Positions 50,626 through 63,040 of a DNA stretch of 64,000 nucleotides are shown here, piece by piece. The stretch is from Aldrovandia affinis (Eukaryota > Chordata > Actinopteri > Notacanthiformes > Halosauridae): contig JAINUG010000109.1 of assembly GCA_029706075.1 (NCBI GenBank), positions 812,501-876,500 on the forward strand, written 5' to 3'. Numbering within the stretch: position 1 is the stretch's first letter; every line of letters starts with the position of its first letter. The notes beneath the pieces were generated by a model, which had not been told where the DNA came from, did not search any database, and saw only the letters and a program-made list of their open reading frames with translations. The position numbers were made by a program, and so were the translations under genes.

Positions 50626-50888
50626 AATACTCAGAACACACTGGGACATAATACGCATAACACACTGTTGGGGTCTTGGGGCATAACACTCAGAACACGC
50701 TGGGGCGTAATACGCAGAACAGTCTGGGGTGTAATACGCAGAACAGTCTGGGGCGTAATACGCAGAACATGCTGGGGGCGTAACACTCAGAACACGCTGG
50801 TGCGCAATACACAGAACAGTCTGGGATGTAATGCGCAGAACAGGCTGGGGCGTAATACGCAGAACACGCTGGCACGTAACACGCAACA
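50626..50888. repeat. 24-bp minisatellite, about 10 copies
   Basis: Units resemble ATACGCAGAACAGTCTGGGG plus CGTA, with one copy expanded. The 24-bp period keeps all frames open, which explains a spurious reading frame here. Confidence 0.92.
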
Positions 50889-52578
50889 GCGTGAAAACAG
50901 GAATAGACAGTATTATGCTGTTAAAAATGTGTATTGTTTAAAAAAAAACAACAACTGTGAAGCTTTTCTGGCTGGACGGCCATTAATTGTTAACCCAACT
51001 ACCTGGACATTCATTAAAATTCCAAGAAACTTTCATGCACCATTCAAACACTGTTTTTCACAGTCAACAGACTGGATACAGTAAGAGGCATGGCTTGTGG
51101 AGAAACCTAAGAGGGAAGTCCTGTGATCCCTGACTTATCCCTGTCTCCCACATACCAACACCGCGCTTCTCACTGGTGGCTTTGTTTGCTTCCCTCTTGT
51201 GCCCTGGAGAGCAGGAGTCAGCTGAGGGCCATATTTAGATGCGAAGATTTGGGAGGAATTGCAGAATCTCTCTTTTCTCTTCACGCTCTGGCCCGCAATG
51301 ATGATGGCTGAGTTGGCACAAAAGTGTTTCATTTGTAATGCAGTGTTCCCAAATGATAAAAACATGAATGACTTTTTCAGCATGGAGACAAATAGCCAGA
51401 GCGCCTGTAGTATTTAAGCAGCTCCACTGAAGCTGCAAACCATGGAAGGATGACGATTTAAGCACCTGTATAGAGGGGTCTCTGTGTTCTCATCATGTTT
51501 CATACCGGGGTTATTTCTATATGGCTGGAATTATGAGGAAGGTGTTTTGTGACGTGCTTTTCCCTTTTGCATTAAGCTTATGTTATTTATTATGTCGTCC
51601 CCTGGGGATTTGCCTAATGATGTGGTTTTTATGTGGTTAGGCTAAATTTAAACTACTGCAAAAGTGCATTAGAGTTAAGTGCTCTCCAATTGACAAAATG
51701 AACTCTAGCCAGCGATTGAGTCATATTTTAACTCAAGCAATTGGCAATTAAAGCAGGAATGGAGCAGAGTTATGCCTTTATGTGATTTGATTTGGGAAAT
51801 GATGCGTCCGTTTCCAACTTCTCAAACAGAGTTTCCTAACGCTCATGAAATATTTAAGACATTGTGTTATGCTTGTGCTTGTATTTATGGGTCAGTTAAC
51901 TTTACACACACATTTTTCATGAGCATTGTAAACTGAAATTTACACCAGCGTTATAGTACATTGTCGGTGTCGGTCTTTGGGGAATATTGAGATATCACAT
52001 TTTCAGAGAGCCGTAAGGAACCTCTACTTTGTAGCCAATACGCAGGTGGCATACACAATGCAAAGGATTTTGGGATGTCACTTTGCTCCCGAGTCTGGAG
52101 GTGTTGTGTATGAATGTGCAAATGTAAACGGTAGGGTCTCTCTAGAGGGAAGGTTTGGGGCTGCCTCTGAAGAAAGGAGTGGCTTCAGTAGAAGTCACAA
52201 GAAGAGGCACTACTTCTACCATTGATTTAACCGCTCCAGTACCAAATGGCAACAACCATGTCAATGACAGTAAACCAATTATTGCTGAATTAAGGTTCAG
52301 AAATTAAAAACATTTTGAAAGATTCAGAACTGTCACTCTTGTAGTTGGGATGTTGGTAAAGATTTTTCTTTGAAAATCAAGAATTTCACAGCATGAAGCA
52401 TGGAGAAAAGCTACTGTTATGTATCATATTACATATACACTAAATTACATGTGCAATTTGGTTCCTGGTTACTCATGTTATGTGTCACTGTGCTACTGAC
52501 ACACTTTTGAGAGCGCTCTGAAGATTCTTTAATATTACTGTCATGTCCTCCGTGGAATATATCAGAGTATAATTAGTG

Positions 52579-52972
52579 GGGGCGGCGGATAGCGTAGCGG
52601 TCTAACGCACCGTATTTTGACTGGTCCGATACAGTGTGCGCTGCCTGTCAGGGACATGGTTCGAAACCCGCGTCTCTACCAGACTGGTCCTGGTCGTCAA
52701 CCCCGATTGGGGGTGGCATTTGGCTGTCTGCCCCAGGGGGAGGGTGAGCCAGCTTATGTGAAGCAGTGAAGCACATAAGGGAGTCTCCAGAATGCAGGTG
52801 GGAGAATTCCGTCTCAAAGGAAGCGGAGTTCGCTGCCCTCTGAGAATTAGCTTGCCTCGTAGAGATGAGCAGCGGACTCACGTGGGGAGGGTAAATTGAA
52901 ATAAATAGAGGGTGTAATTGGCTACCAAATTAGGAGAAAAACAGGACAAAATCTGAAAACAACATTTTAAAA
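52579..52972 (+). mobile_element. tRNA-derived SINE, copy e (near full length)
   Basis: Head GGCGGATAGCGTAGCGGTCT with B-box GGTTCGAAACCC; body ATTTGGCTGTCTGCCCCAGG; tail AATTGGCTACCAAATTAGGA. Flanked by 15-bp duplicates AGAGTATAATTAGTG (52564-52578) and AGAGTATGATTAGTG (52973-52987), one mismatch. Confidence 0.92.
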
Positions 52973-55629
52973 AGAGTATGATTAGTGAAGTGAGCATGGC
53001 AACAAAAATTTTACGTGAGAATATCTAATGCATGCACATTTATGTAAATTAACCAGCAAAGAAAACAAGTGCAATTTGAAATTAATTTATTGAACATGAG
53101 AAGGGGCATATTCCTCCCAACCAGGCTACTTTTAGCCTGTTAAGAAGTCTATGCCAAAGTAAATAGAAATAATAAAAAACTTAAATTTAATAATTAACAC
53201 TGTTATTCTGATAACATTGATTGAATTCTATCAGCGAAATGCTATAACCATGGCTATTGTGGCTACGTGTATGGGTACCATATTCTTGTAAAAATAAAAA
53301 TAGTTTATACGTAAATGAATCTAAGCCTTTGAAGAGTACTGTCGCGCTATGATGTTTATTCTAGCCCTATGTCTGGCTGCCATTCTGCCTGTAGTGTGAG
53401 CCACATGATGTCTGAAGTAGCGGACATTGTCACTTCCCCCCACTCTGAAAGTGCACCATCATAAAAACTGTGTTAAAAGTGCTGTCTTAATTATATTAAA
53501 GCATTTCGTGGTTTATTATCATTATTATTTATTAACAGCAAAATCAAACAAAAAGTGAATGAATCGTAACGTCCTTACCGAGTACTCTATTAGTCATGCC
53601 CATCCCTAATTGCTGTTCCAGTGTCTGTAACGTCAAACAAAACTGGCCCGTGTGTGTCGTGACCAGCTCCTATGCTGGCCTCGAATCAGAGACCAGCTTG
53701 CAGCATTTAAACGGCAGCATAAAAATGTGTTTAAAAGCCTGTTTAACAGCAGGCCTTTGCAGTACCCAGTGCTGATTCTGGCCGGCAGTTCATATTTTCA
53801 CTGCGAGCTCACAAATCAGCAAGACTAATCAGTCACACTGCTCTTTTCTTTTTTTTTCTTTTTTTTGTTCTACGCCTTTTTATCTTGTTTTCTCCTTGCT
53901 GTACCATGATTGGCTACAAGCATGGAGCCCCCCCCCCCCTGCACGCAGTCACCGTCTGATTTCCTAACCAGGGATGCATACAGGCCACAGCTGAAATTAT
54001 GCAAATACATGATGCCGTCTTGCTTTCTTTACCATCTCCCAAGGCACCCCCACGCCGAGGATGAATTTTTGAACACTTCAAGGCACATTTGTCTGGAGGC
54101 CCTTCACCCCCATCTGGAGTTTTTAATTCACAATGTAAAGAGCAACCCCCCCCATCAGTAGTTTAGTTTTGCATATTAAACAGCATCTGCGATTGCCCTC
54201 GTCTGGTGTGTTATCGTTGTCACCTCAGGAAGATGACTAGATGCTTGTGAAAAGTTCTCCCAGTCTCCCAGAACCTCCCCGCCCCCTCCCTCCTCCATCC
54301 TCACTCCCAGGTTACTTTAATAAGTACAGGGGCTTAAAGGATTTGTTTCCAATCATCTTATTTGGAGAATTCGGACAGGCAGCCTATTAAACAGTGATCG
54401 CAGGCAGGAAGAGTTTGAGCCTGAGAAGGTGAATTCTAATGTGCGAAGGACTTTGGTTCAATTTAGCCATCAAATTAGGACTTCCACCCTTCATGTGGGT
54501 GGGCTGGTTAAAGTGTCCTGGGATTTCTAAATGAGATCTGTATCCCTCTGTAAGTGTGGAAACAAACCCACTCAAAGATGAAAGGAAATTAAAAGAGCTG
54601 GATATTTCTGTGCATGAATGTGTACTTCAGTGTGATGGTTTTACCCCTGAGACAGAGCGAGAAGGTTTTGATGGAAAAATAAAATAATACTTTATGTTCA
54701 TTCAGATTGGTCAGAGCACATGCAGTCTGAATGATAATGAAGGTTTGGTGTCTGCAATCGCTTTTGGAAAGGAGAAGTAATTGCAAAATGTGTTGATTTC
54801 TTGTAGATGGCCTTATGATTGCTTGACCAGTAATGAGATTGCTTTTGACTTCATTTATCAGCAGATCAGTCGGTTAATTGTGCCTCCTAGACTGTTGATC
54901 GTTGCAGTTTGAGTCCTTGTCAAGTTCATGCAGTGCAGTATTGATGAAAAGTCTTGAGGAATTTCTAGTGGTACACACATTTAAAAATGACAGCACTATC
55001 TTAACATTGTCTTAATCTCAAATTTTATGTTTCTCCACATTTACTGTATCTTTTTCTGTCGTGTAGTTTCTCTGTCTACAAACTGAATTTAAAGTAAAAA
55101 CGGTGAAACTACAGAAAATCTACACACAGGTGACATTGTAGCTATTGTTATGGAATATCAATGATCTTTTACTAATATTTTCTTTTCAACTTTTAACCAC
55201 ACACTGTTGGATTGATCATTTTCAGTTCATGAGCCATGCCCGCAAACAGCCCTCTGAGCCCAAAAACGTCCACAGCAGTCTGTTAAATATCAACAGGAAG
55301 CCGGATTCAGTTGGGTTCGTCTCGTGTCAACAGACACGAGACGTGTCTTTCAACGAAAAATGAGGAAGAGGAGCTGTAACAGGCAGCAGCTTGGTTAGAG
55401 AGAACCAGGGACGTGTGGAAACCGGGTGACTGCAGTGAAATGCAAATCATTTTATAATTTTTTTTTTGCTTCGGAAGGAAAGAAAATGTAATTCTTTCTG
55501 TTTTTCATTTTATTAACTTTTAGTGACATGTGTAAACAACCAGTCAGGCACCCGGGGTGCAGGGAATGTATAATTCTTAAATTAAAAATAATTTCAAAAA
55601 TCTAGCTAGCAGAAACTACAAAATGAATG

Positions 55630-55684
55630 GCATGTTCCACCCTTAGAATGATAATTGCATTATCATTCTAAGGGTGGAACATGC
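55630..55684. repeat. perfect 26-bp inverted repeat with 3-nt loop
   Basis: Arm 55630-55655 (starts GCATGTTCCACCCTTAGAAT) is exactly mirrored at 55659-55684 around the loop TGC. No terminal duplication was noticed. Confidence 0.95.
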
Positions 55685-55750
55685 AAGATAATCCGTTATC
55701 TCTCAAAAGTGAGTTTTTATATTATTAATTTTGTGGCTTTGGGAAATGTT

Positions 55751-56185
55751 TAAAAAAAAATATATATATTATTAATTTATTTAAGATTTTTCCTGTTTTT
55801 CTCCCAATTTGGTGAAACTTCTATTTAATCAATTATCCCCCCCCACATGGGCGTGCCATCCGCAAATACGGGATCAGCCACTACTCTGGGACCGGCAGCG
55901 TCAAAGACACAGTACTGTCCTCCTTCGAGACAGGACTCGTGCAACCATTGACTGTGACTCCGATATACACAGAGAAGCTTTCTGTGTATGTGGCGAGCTT
56001 GTGCCGGCTTCCCTCCCCCTGTGGTGGACAGCCAATCGCCGCCCCCGAAAAGGACTCCCAGCCAGAGCCCGGCTGGCGCAGCCGGGGATTGAACCCACGC
56101 TGCAGTGGGTCGAACCCAAACTGCAGCAACCTGCACTCCGGGAAAGAGTTGCTGCCTTTACCGGTTGCGCCTGCAGGGGCCCCCA
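55751..56185 (-). mobile_element. tRNA-derived SINE, copy f
   Basis: Minus orientation: the tail is at the left (CTCCCAATTTGGTG) and the head at the right (minus strand CCTGCAGGCGCAACCGGTAA). Imperfect 14-bp duplicates CTTTGGGAAATGTT and CTTTGGGTAATATT flank it (55737-55750, 56186-56199). The head region has two GGGTTCRA boxes, suggesting duplication. Confidence 0.85.
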
Positions 56186-56611
56186 CTTTGGGTAATATTC
56201 AAGACATTTTCTGCAGGTATTTGTGTTTGCAGCTTCATCACACCTTAGAAAGATGTTGGCTAACCGGAGCAGGTTTAATACGACTTGGTACAATCTTCTA
56301 CCTGCAATTTCTCTTACACTTTGCTTCTAATCAGCACCTCATGCAGGTTTTGTGGATAGCTGAAAATGGGTTCCTTGGCCGAAAAGCTAAATTGTTCTTC
56401 CTAACAATGAAAACTGTGAAAGTCTGATTCATGCTGTGACTGGTACAGGCTGGTTTTGGTGCCCATCAAAGGGATGCTTGTTAGATCAGAAAACGTGTTT
56501 CATCTTCCATTGGCTATGAAAGTTATTATTTAAGACGTTGAAGAATGATTTCTCCTTTCTTTTTTGTTTTGTTTTGTGGACACATATCAGTGTAAGTATG
56601 TTTAATGATTT

Positions 56612-56955
56612 ATTTTTTTTCTTTTTTATAAAACATTTGTTTCAGATTTTTTCCAGTTTTTCCTCCCAATTTAGTGGCCAATTACATCCTCTATTTATTT
56701 TGATTTACCCTCCCCTTTGAGACAGAATTCGCCCACCCACGTTCTGGAGACTCCTTACGTGCTTCACGGCAGACCCGAGCCGGCTCACCCTCCCCCCTCC
56801 CCTGGGACGGACAGCCAAATGCTGCCCACGATTGGGGCTGACAACCAGTGCCAGTCTGGTAGAGACAGGTTTTGAACCGCGTCCCTGACAGGCAGCACAC
56901 ACCATATCAGACCATCCAAAATATGGTGTGTTAGACCGCTAGCTATCCGCCGCCC
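56612..56955 (-). mobile_element. tRNA-derived SINE, copy g, perfect 15-bp TSD
   Basis: Minus orientation, with the head at the right (minus strand GGGCGGCGGATAGCTAGCGG) as in copy e. Perfect duplicates TATGTTTAATGATTT at 56597-56611 and 56956-56970 show precise retroposition and suggest a recent event. Confidence 0.93.
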
Positions 56956-58424
56956 TATGTTTAATGATTTCTGACCTCATTAATGAGGCCTATAAACTTT
57001 ACTAATGAGATGTTTTCTTTCTCGTTGCCTCGGACATTTTGAGAATGCTTTTAAATCTGAATGTTGAATCATTATAGCTAAATTCAGTGTGTTAAGCAAA
57101 CCATGCTCATTGTCAATACTGAAAACAAAGCTTTGAAATTAAGGCATTACAGTCTATTTTTGACCTATGGTGAATTATATTGCTTTAATGAGGGATAAAT
57201 CGCTTGTAAAAAATGTTTCAAGGTCATGGTAGTTGTTTAATTGGGCCCTGTGCTAAAGTCATCAGTTTAGCACATATCAAGTACGCTGCTATGTATAAAC
57301 CTTTAAAGAGACATGGCTTGTTTCTCCCATAGTCTGATCCTGTAGCCTTAATTAAAGAGGTTCTTACTTGGCATGACATCCATAGCCCCGTGTAAATCGC
57401 TTCAGTAGTGTCAGCTGAATTTTTATCATAGTTCCCTTGATCGTTATGCGTCATAGTGTGTGAATATAGCATGTAGCACCTGCTGAACAGTTTGTTTCAC
57501 AACCTTTTCTCTGTTATATTGGAGTGGATTGTGTCCAAAGTGCTTGTTACGGATGGTCTTCTGTGGATTGTGCTGAACCATTGACCTTGTGTAAATCTTT
57601 TAGTCCCCATGCAGTGTAGACACACATACAGACACAGATTCTCATGCCATGCAAGGGCGTAACCACATATTAAACATTGGGGGAGGACATAATGACAGGG
57701 AATGTTTTATATCTACAAATTATTGGAGGGGCCATTTACAAACAGGTTGTCACACAGCCACAATTGGCATTTTCCAGAGGGAATCAAAAAACCAGAAAAC
57801 CAGCCTAGGAAACTGGAAAATTATTCCCTGACCCTTTGATGCTATGAGAAAAACAACACATGGGCTTTTCCCAGACATGTGAAATAAAGGGCGGGGGATG
57901 GCCATCCACTAGCTAACACACAAAAAGCAGCTGGAGGATAAAATATTTGATCCACCCATTTCTAATTAGGTGAGTGGCATAGCTTTTGCACTGACCATCC
58001 CACCACATCATCAGCACTGATAGGGGCGGATCATCACAGATTGGTGCAGGTGCTGCTCGCCCCTCCACATCTGCTAATGACTATAGAGACTCCCTTGAAA
58101 ATTGAGAGTCCCTCCAGAGATGGGTAGACTGTTCCACAGCGCTCTATAGGAGAAAGTCACCTCATATTTTCAGTCCCACGTGGGGATTGTCTATAGATCC
58201 ACATGTTCTTTAATATTTAGTTGATCTAGACCTGATTTTGTATTTATGATGTATTTCTGCTCATGTGCTTTTGTATATTGACATGTGATGCTTCCCTCTG
58301 GGCTGGACTGGAATTGTTTTTATTGATAAGACATTTTTGTGGATGAAACCAGAAAAAAACACCCTTTGTTGGTCACCTCTTTGCATGCCACCATGTTATC
58401 TTTTTATTTTTAATTTAAAAAATT

Positions 58425-58790
58425 TTCATCATTTGTTTCAGATTTTATCAAATTTGTTTCAGATTTTATCAAATTTTTCTCCCAATTTAGTAGCCAAATG
58501 CACCCTCTATTTTTCATGTCAATCCCCCCCCTCGAGTTGTGAGTTCGCTGCCGTAGCCCTGAGACCGGCAGTGACAAAGGCGAATTATCGTCTACTCCGA
58601 GCTGGCACTCGCCAAGCCGTTGACTGTAACTCCCGTATTCCAGAGCCACTCCTATACGCAGCGAATTCATGTTGGCTTCCCTCCCCCTCCCTGGGGCGGA
58701 CAGCCAATTGCCCCCCCTCCCCAGTGGCACTCCGACACTGCCGGCACAGCCAGTGGAATCGAACCCCGGTCGCAGTGGCAAACTGTCGAG
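58425..58790 (-). mobile_element. tRNA-derived SINE, copy h
   Basis: Tail CTCCCAATTTAGTAGCCAAA on the left, body GGGGCGGACAGCCAATTGCC, head with B-box (minus strand) GGGTTCGATTCCAC on the right. A short duplication of GTTTCAGATTTTATCAAATT lies in its tail (about 58436-58475). Confidence 0.85.
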
Positions 58791-59021
58791 TTTTGCATAA
58801 ATGCTGAAACCCTGATTTGAATGCACAGTGCCAAATTCCTTGCACATTCCAGGAATTAGCCTATAGCCTGATATAGCAGCCCCAATGACAACAAAAGAGC
58901 CACAGAAAAATAGGCAACGGCCACTTAATGACAAGAGCCATGTGACCTTATTTACAACCTCCCTTATGCTCGTGCTTATTTCACCTTGTCGTCTTTCCTT
59001 CTTCTTTGTGAAGAGTCTACA

Positions 59022-59720
59022 GTGTGAACAGTGGTCCCAGTGCTGTATTTAACAGTGCGGACAGTCCTAGCACTGTATTTAACAGCGCGGATTTACGGAT
59101 ATCCCAGTGCTGTATTTAACAGTGTGGATACGGTCCTAGTGCTGTATTTAACAGTGCGGTGTGGATACGGTCCTAGTGCTGTATTTAACAGTGTGGATAC
59201 GGTCCCAGTGCTGTATTTAACAGTGCGGACAGTCCTAGAACTGTATTTAACAGCGCGGATACGGTCCCAGTGCTGTATTTAACAGTGTGGATACGGTCCT
59301 AGTGCTGTATTTAACAGCGCGGATACGGTCCTAGTGCTGTATTTAACAGTGTGGATATGGTCCTAGTGCTGTATTTAACAGTGCAGATACGATCCTAGCA
59401 CTGTATTTAACAGTGCAGATACGGTCATAGTGCTGTATTTAACAGTGCGGATATGGTCCTAGTGCTGTATTTAACAGTGCAGGTATAGTCATAGTGCTGT
59501 ATTTAACAGTGCTGGATACGGTCCTAGTGCTGTATTTAACAGTGCTGTATTTAACAGTGCAGGTATAGTCATAGTGCTGTATTTAACAGTGCGGATACGG
59601 TCCTAGTGCTGTATTTAACAGTGCAGATACGGTCCTAGTGCTGTATTTAACAGTGCAGGTATAGTCCTAGTGCTGTATTTAACAGTGCAGATACGGTTCT
59701 AGTGCTGTATTTAACAGCTC
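59022..59720. repeat. 32-bp minisatellite, 22 copies
   Basis: Unit close to GTCCTAGTGCTGTATTTAAC followed by AGTGCGGATACG. The core CTGTATTTAACAG (last base or two varying) occurs 22 times; the linker varies (GCGGATACG, GCAGATACG, GCAGGTATA), with a few short units. It is in ccny intron 1. Confidence 0.95.
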
Positions 59721-61024
59721 ACTGCTGGCTGTCATAGGAGGAACCAGCCCAGAAATGACAGTATCCCTCATTCATTGACTGACTGACTTTGAATGAAGTG
59801 AAGTGTGTGATTGAAGTGAGTATGTGTAAGCGTGTAAGATCCTACAGTATCGTATAATTAAGTAAAACATACAATTATTATTATTATTTTTAAAAGCATA
59901 CAAGAGTCACATTTCAATCCTTTGATATTGTGTATCCACGGATCCCGTACACCAGTGGATTAAAACGATTATCGCAGAATTTAAAACCGAGCGCTGGCCC
60001 TGGCTCACCCCTGCCCGAGCCGAGTTGATGTAGTTCACTCCCTGGATGTTACATTCAACACCCCCCAGCTAGTCAAAATCCTCTCCCATGTAGAAACACG
60101 ATGACGCAGCCATTAAATGCCGGAGATGAGTTTGAGTGGAGCAGTCAGACTAATTCGATCATGTTGGGCACGTGAGCTCTTGGAAGTGTTTAAAGCCGGG
60201 GGCTGAAAGTGTGGGAAGTTAATGGACACCGCTGAGGGTGTTGCAGCCGGAAGTTTTGTTTGTGTAATTCGGCGTGCAGTCAGTCATTAGGGGATTTGCG
60301 CACGCCGGGCAAGGCTGTTGGTAAGCTGGCAGAGGCCCAGTCAAATACTTCTAGCTTTGATACGAACAGCAAATGGGCCTTAAGTGGCTGAGGAGTGGAC
60401 AGTCCGAAAACATTCCCTGCAGCTTCGGTGCCTCGTGCTCTGCAGAGAGTATTTTTTATTACTGCAGCCGAGACAGAACTACAGGGCAATATGTAATGAT
60501 TGTGTGATACGGTCCCGAGGCAAAGCTGAGGAGGCTTGCAGCAGAAACAATTAAACAAAATAAATTGAAATTGAAATTGAATGTGCTTTTGATTTCTAAC
60601 AATGATACGGCCACTTTCGCTGTGAGTACTTCATAGTTCATTATTATGTTTCTCTATGCAGTTTACTGGAAAATAAGCAACACTCTCTCGACCAATGAGA
60701 ATCGAGTATTTACCCAAGCCGTGGTAGGCCTATAATATATGCTTAGCTACAGCTCAAGTGGAGAGTGTCGCGTCCGCGCTACACGTGGGCACCACGAAAG
60801 CGTTCCTCTAAAATCGGCAAGGTGCCAGGTTACCCTTTGCCGCACTTTTATCATCGTGTGACAGAATAAGGTAGGAAGATGAGCAGAGTGCTCTCAAAGA
60901 AAATTGTAAAAAATATTTAATTAGACTTTTCATATTACGCCAGCATACAGCCAACATTTTGGCCAATCAATTTCTCAAGGACATGGCTGGTGAGGAGTAC
61001 AGAGGCCACAGCTGTTTATTTAAA

Positions 61025-61294
61025 AAATTTTTTTCTATTTTCATCTTCTGCTGTTTTTCCTCATTTTCTCCCAATTTAGTAGCCAATTATACCCTCTCTT
61101 TTATGTCAGTTATCCCCTCTCATATTGAGAGCTCACTGCCATAGTCCTGAAACCAGCAGTGACATGCGCAAAGCACCAGCTCTTCCGAGCCGGAACCCGC
61201 CAAGCCGCCACCATAACTCCGGTATGCACACAGGGTCGCTCCTATATGCAGCGAGCTCATATCAAGCCCCCCACAATTTTGAGTTTCAAGGATA
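61025..61294 (-). mobile_element. tRNA-derived SINE, copy i, interrupted or truncated
   Basis: Tail CTCCCAATTTAGTAGCCAAT, body CCGGAACCCGCCAAGCCGCC. The right (head) part stops near a mariner-type MITE at 61295. Confidence 0.8.
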
Positions 61295-61650
61295 TACACT
61301 ACCGGTCAAAAGTTTTAGACACCCCCATTTTCCAGTTATTACTGAAATTTAAGCAGTTCAAGTCCAGTGAATAACCTGAAATGGTACTAAGGTAAGCGGT
61401 AAACTGAGGTTAAAAAAATAGAGTTTAGGTTACCAAACACTGAAAAATAATGTACATTTCAGAGTTATAAAAAAAGGTAAAGGTAACCTAAACTTTATTT
61501 TAATTTAAAAAACTTTTTTTTTTTTATAAACCTCTGGCAGTTTACCGCTTACCTTAGTACAATTTCAGATTATTCACTGGACTTGAACTGCTTAAATTTT
61601 TGTAAAAACTGGAAAATGGGGGTGTTATAAAACTTTTGACCGGTAGTGTA
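61295..61650. mobile_element. mariner/Tc1-type foldback MITE
   Basis: Bounded by TA. Termini CACTACCGGTCAAAAGTTTT and its mirror ending TTTTGACCGGTAGTG. The arms extend about 120 bp (ATTCACTGGACTTGAACTGC on the right mirrored on the left). No coding sequence. Confidence 0.93.
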
Positions 61651-63015
61651 CATTTCTTTCCTGAAGCGTTTTCAACATTGAGCCAGACAAAAAGTTAGTA
61701 TGTCTGGTTTTACTGCAAAGCATTAAAGCCATTTGTTTGGACCTACTGGAATGAGGTAGAGCTTGTATAAGTTAGTGTAAGAAATATACTAAGGGGGACT
61801 GAGGGTCCATGAAACACCCTGAAGTGGTTTATGTTCATACAACTGCACAGCCCACAGTGGTTTATTCCACTTATACCACAGAAAATTGGAACAAAAATAT
61901 ACACTCAAATCTAATTAAACAAAGTTGTTCTAGCGCTATATTGTTATTGTTTTTCACCATTATTTTCAGTGGTGAATGTGATGTTCAATTGAAATAGAAT
62001 GTTGAACGTCTTGTGTATTGATTTGGAACTGTGATATGGCCACTTTTGCTGGAACTACTTCATAGCCGTTCATTACTATGTTTCTCTGTGTATTTACTGG
62101 ACAATAATCAAAATCCTCTTGACCAATCAGACTTGAGTATCTACCCAAGCCGTGGTATAAGTTATTATATAATCGTGGTGGCATATTAAGGGCACATCCT
62201 GTGAGAGCCCTGGTCCTCAGTGAATTGATGTGGCCTCCTGGTCTGGTTTTGAATCCGGACCGTTCCAGTGCCCTCTGTGGTTGGCAGTACCACAGGGCAG
62301 CACGTAATTGGCAATAGCGTTGCCCAGGGAGGGAGAGAGGGTTTCAGGTTTCGCCTATCTCATTGCTCAAGAATGCCACCTCTGGTTGACTGATCCAATG
62401 ACTGCAATGCCCCCCTTTGACTTGTTTGCCCTCCACTTCCATGTTCTCCCTTGTCTGGTACTAATTAGAAATTTGAACCAGTAGACACCAACTTAACTAC
62501 ATTTTTTGTTGAAATGCATGAATAATGTTATGGAAAAATATTTATACTGTAATGTGTTAATGCTTGTTTTACCACTTGTCCCTATGACTAATTGCTTGTA
62601 GTAGTTTTGAGTCAGAACCCAAAGCTTTTAACCGCAAGTGCTGTCTGACTTCAGGGGCTGAACAATAGACAGTTAAAAAGTAGGGGATTGTTTTACTGTA
62701 ACAGCTTCCTGATTATTCCTGCAGACGACGAGCAGACCTGCATGGGCCTGAATGGCTCAGCGGATTAGCATTAGCTGCTCAGAGCAGAGAGGTGGAGGAA
62801 TGGTGGACACCACTGATGGATTTTGACAACTTTAGATTAGCACCCTTGTTTGCCGCATGTGTGAGATAGTTGGCAGATTTGTGACATCTTTCACACGTGA
62901 TTGTGCAGCCCTTAGGGCCAAACCTGTGTAAAACCTGAACTGGATCAAACTGCTATGCAGTGGGAGCTTTAAATCCATCCCTGTGGGTGCCTGCTTGTGT
63001 GCTTGTGTGCTTGTT

Positions 63016-63040
63016 GTTTGTGTTTGTGTGTGTGTGTATA
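63016..63040. repeat. (TG)n microsatellite
   Basis: TG-rich run in ccny intron 1. Confidence 0.7.

Noticed and set aside
50620-51084. 154-codon plus-strand frame and 115-codon minus-strand frame
   Set aside because: Both arise from the 24-bp tandem repeat.
55145-55363. 72-codon frame with an acceptor-like TTTTCAG, considered as ccny exon 2
   Set aside because: The translation does not resemble the expected cyclin Y continuation, and no fitting donor was found.
59031-59282. 83-codon open frame over the minisatellite
   Set aside because: The frame follows from tandem units; no ATG context, splice signal or known domain.
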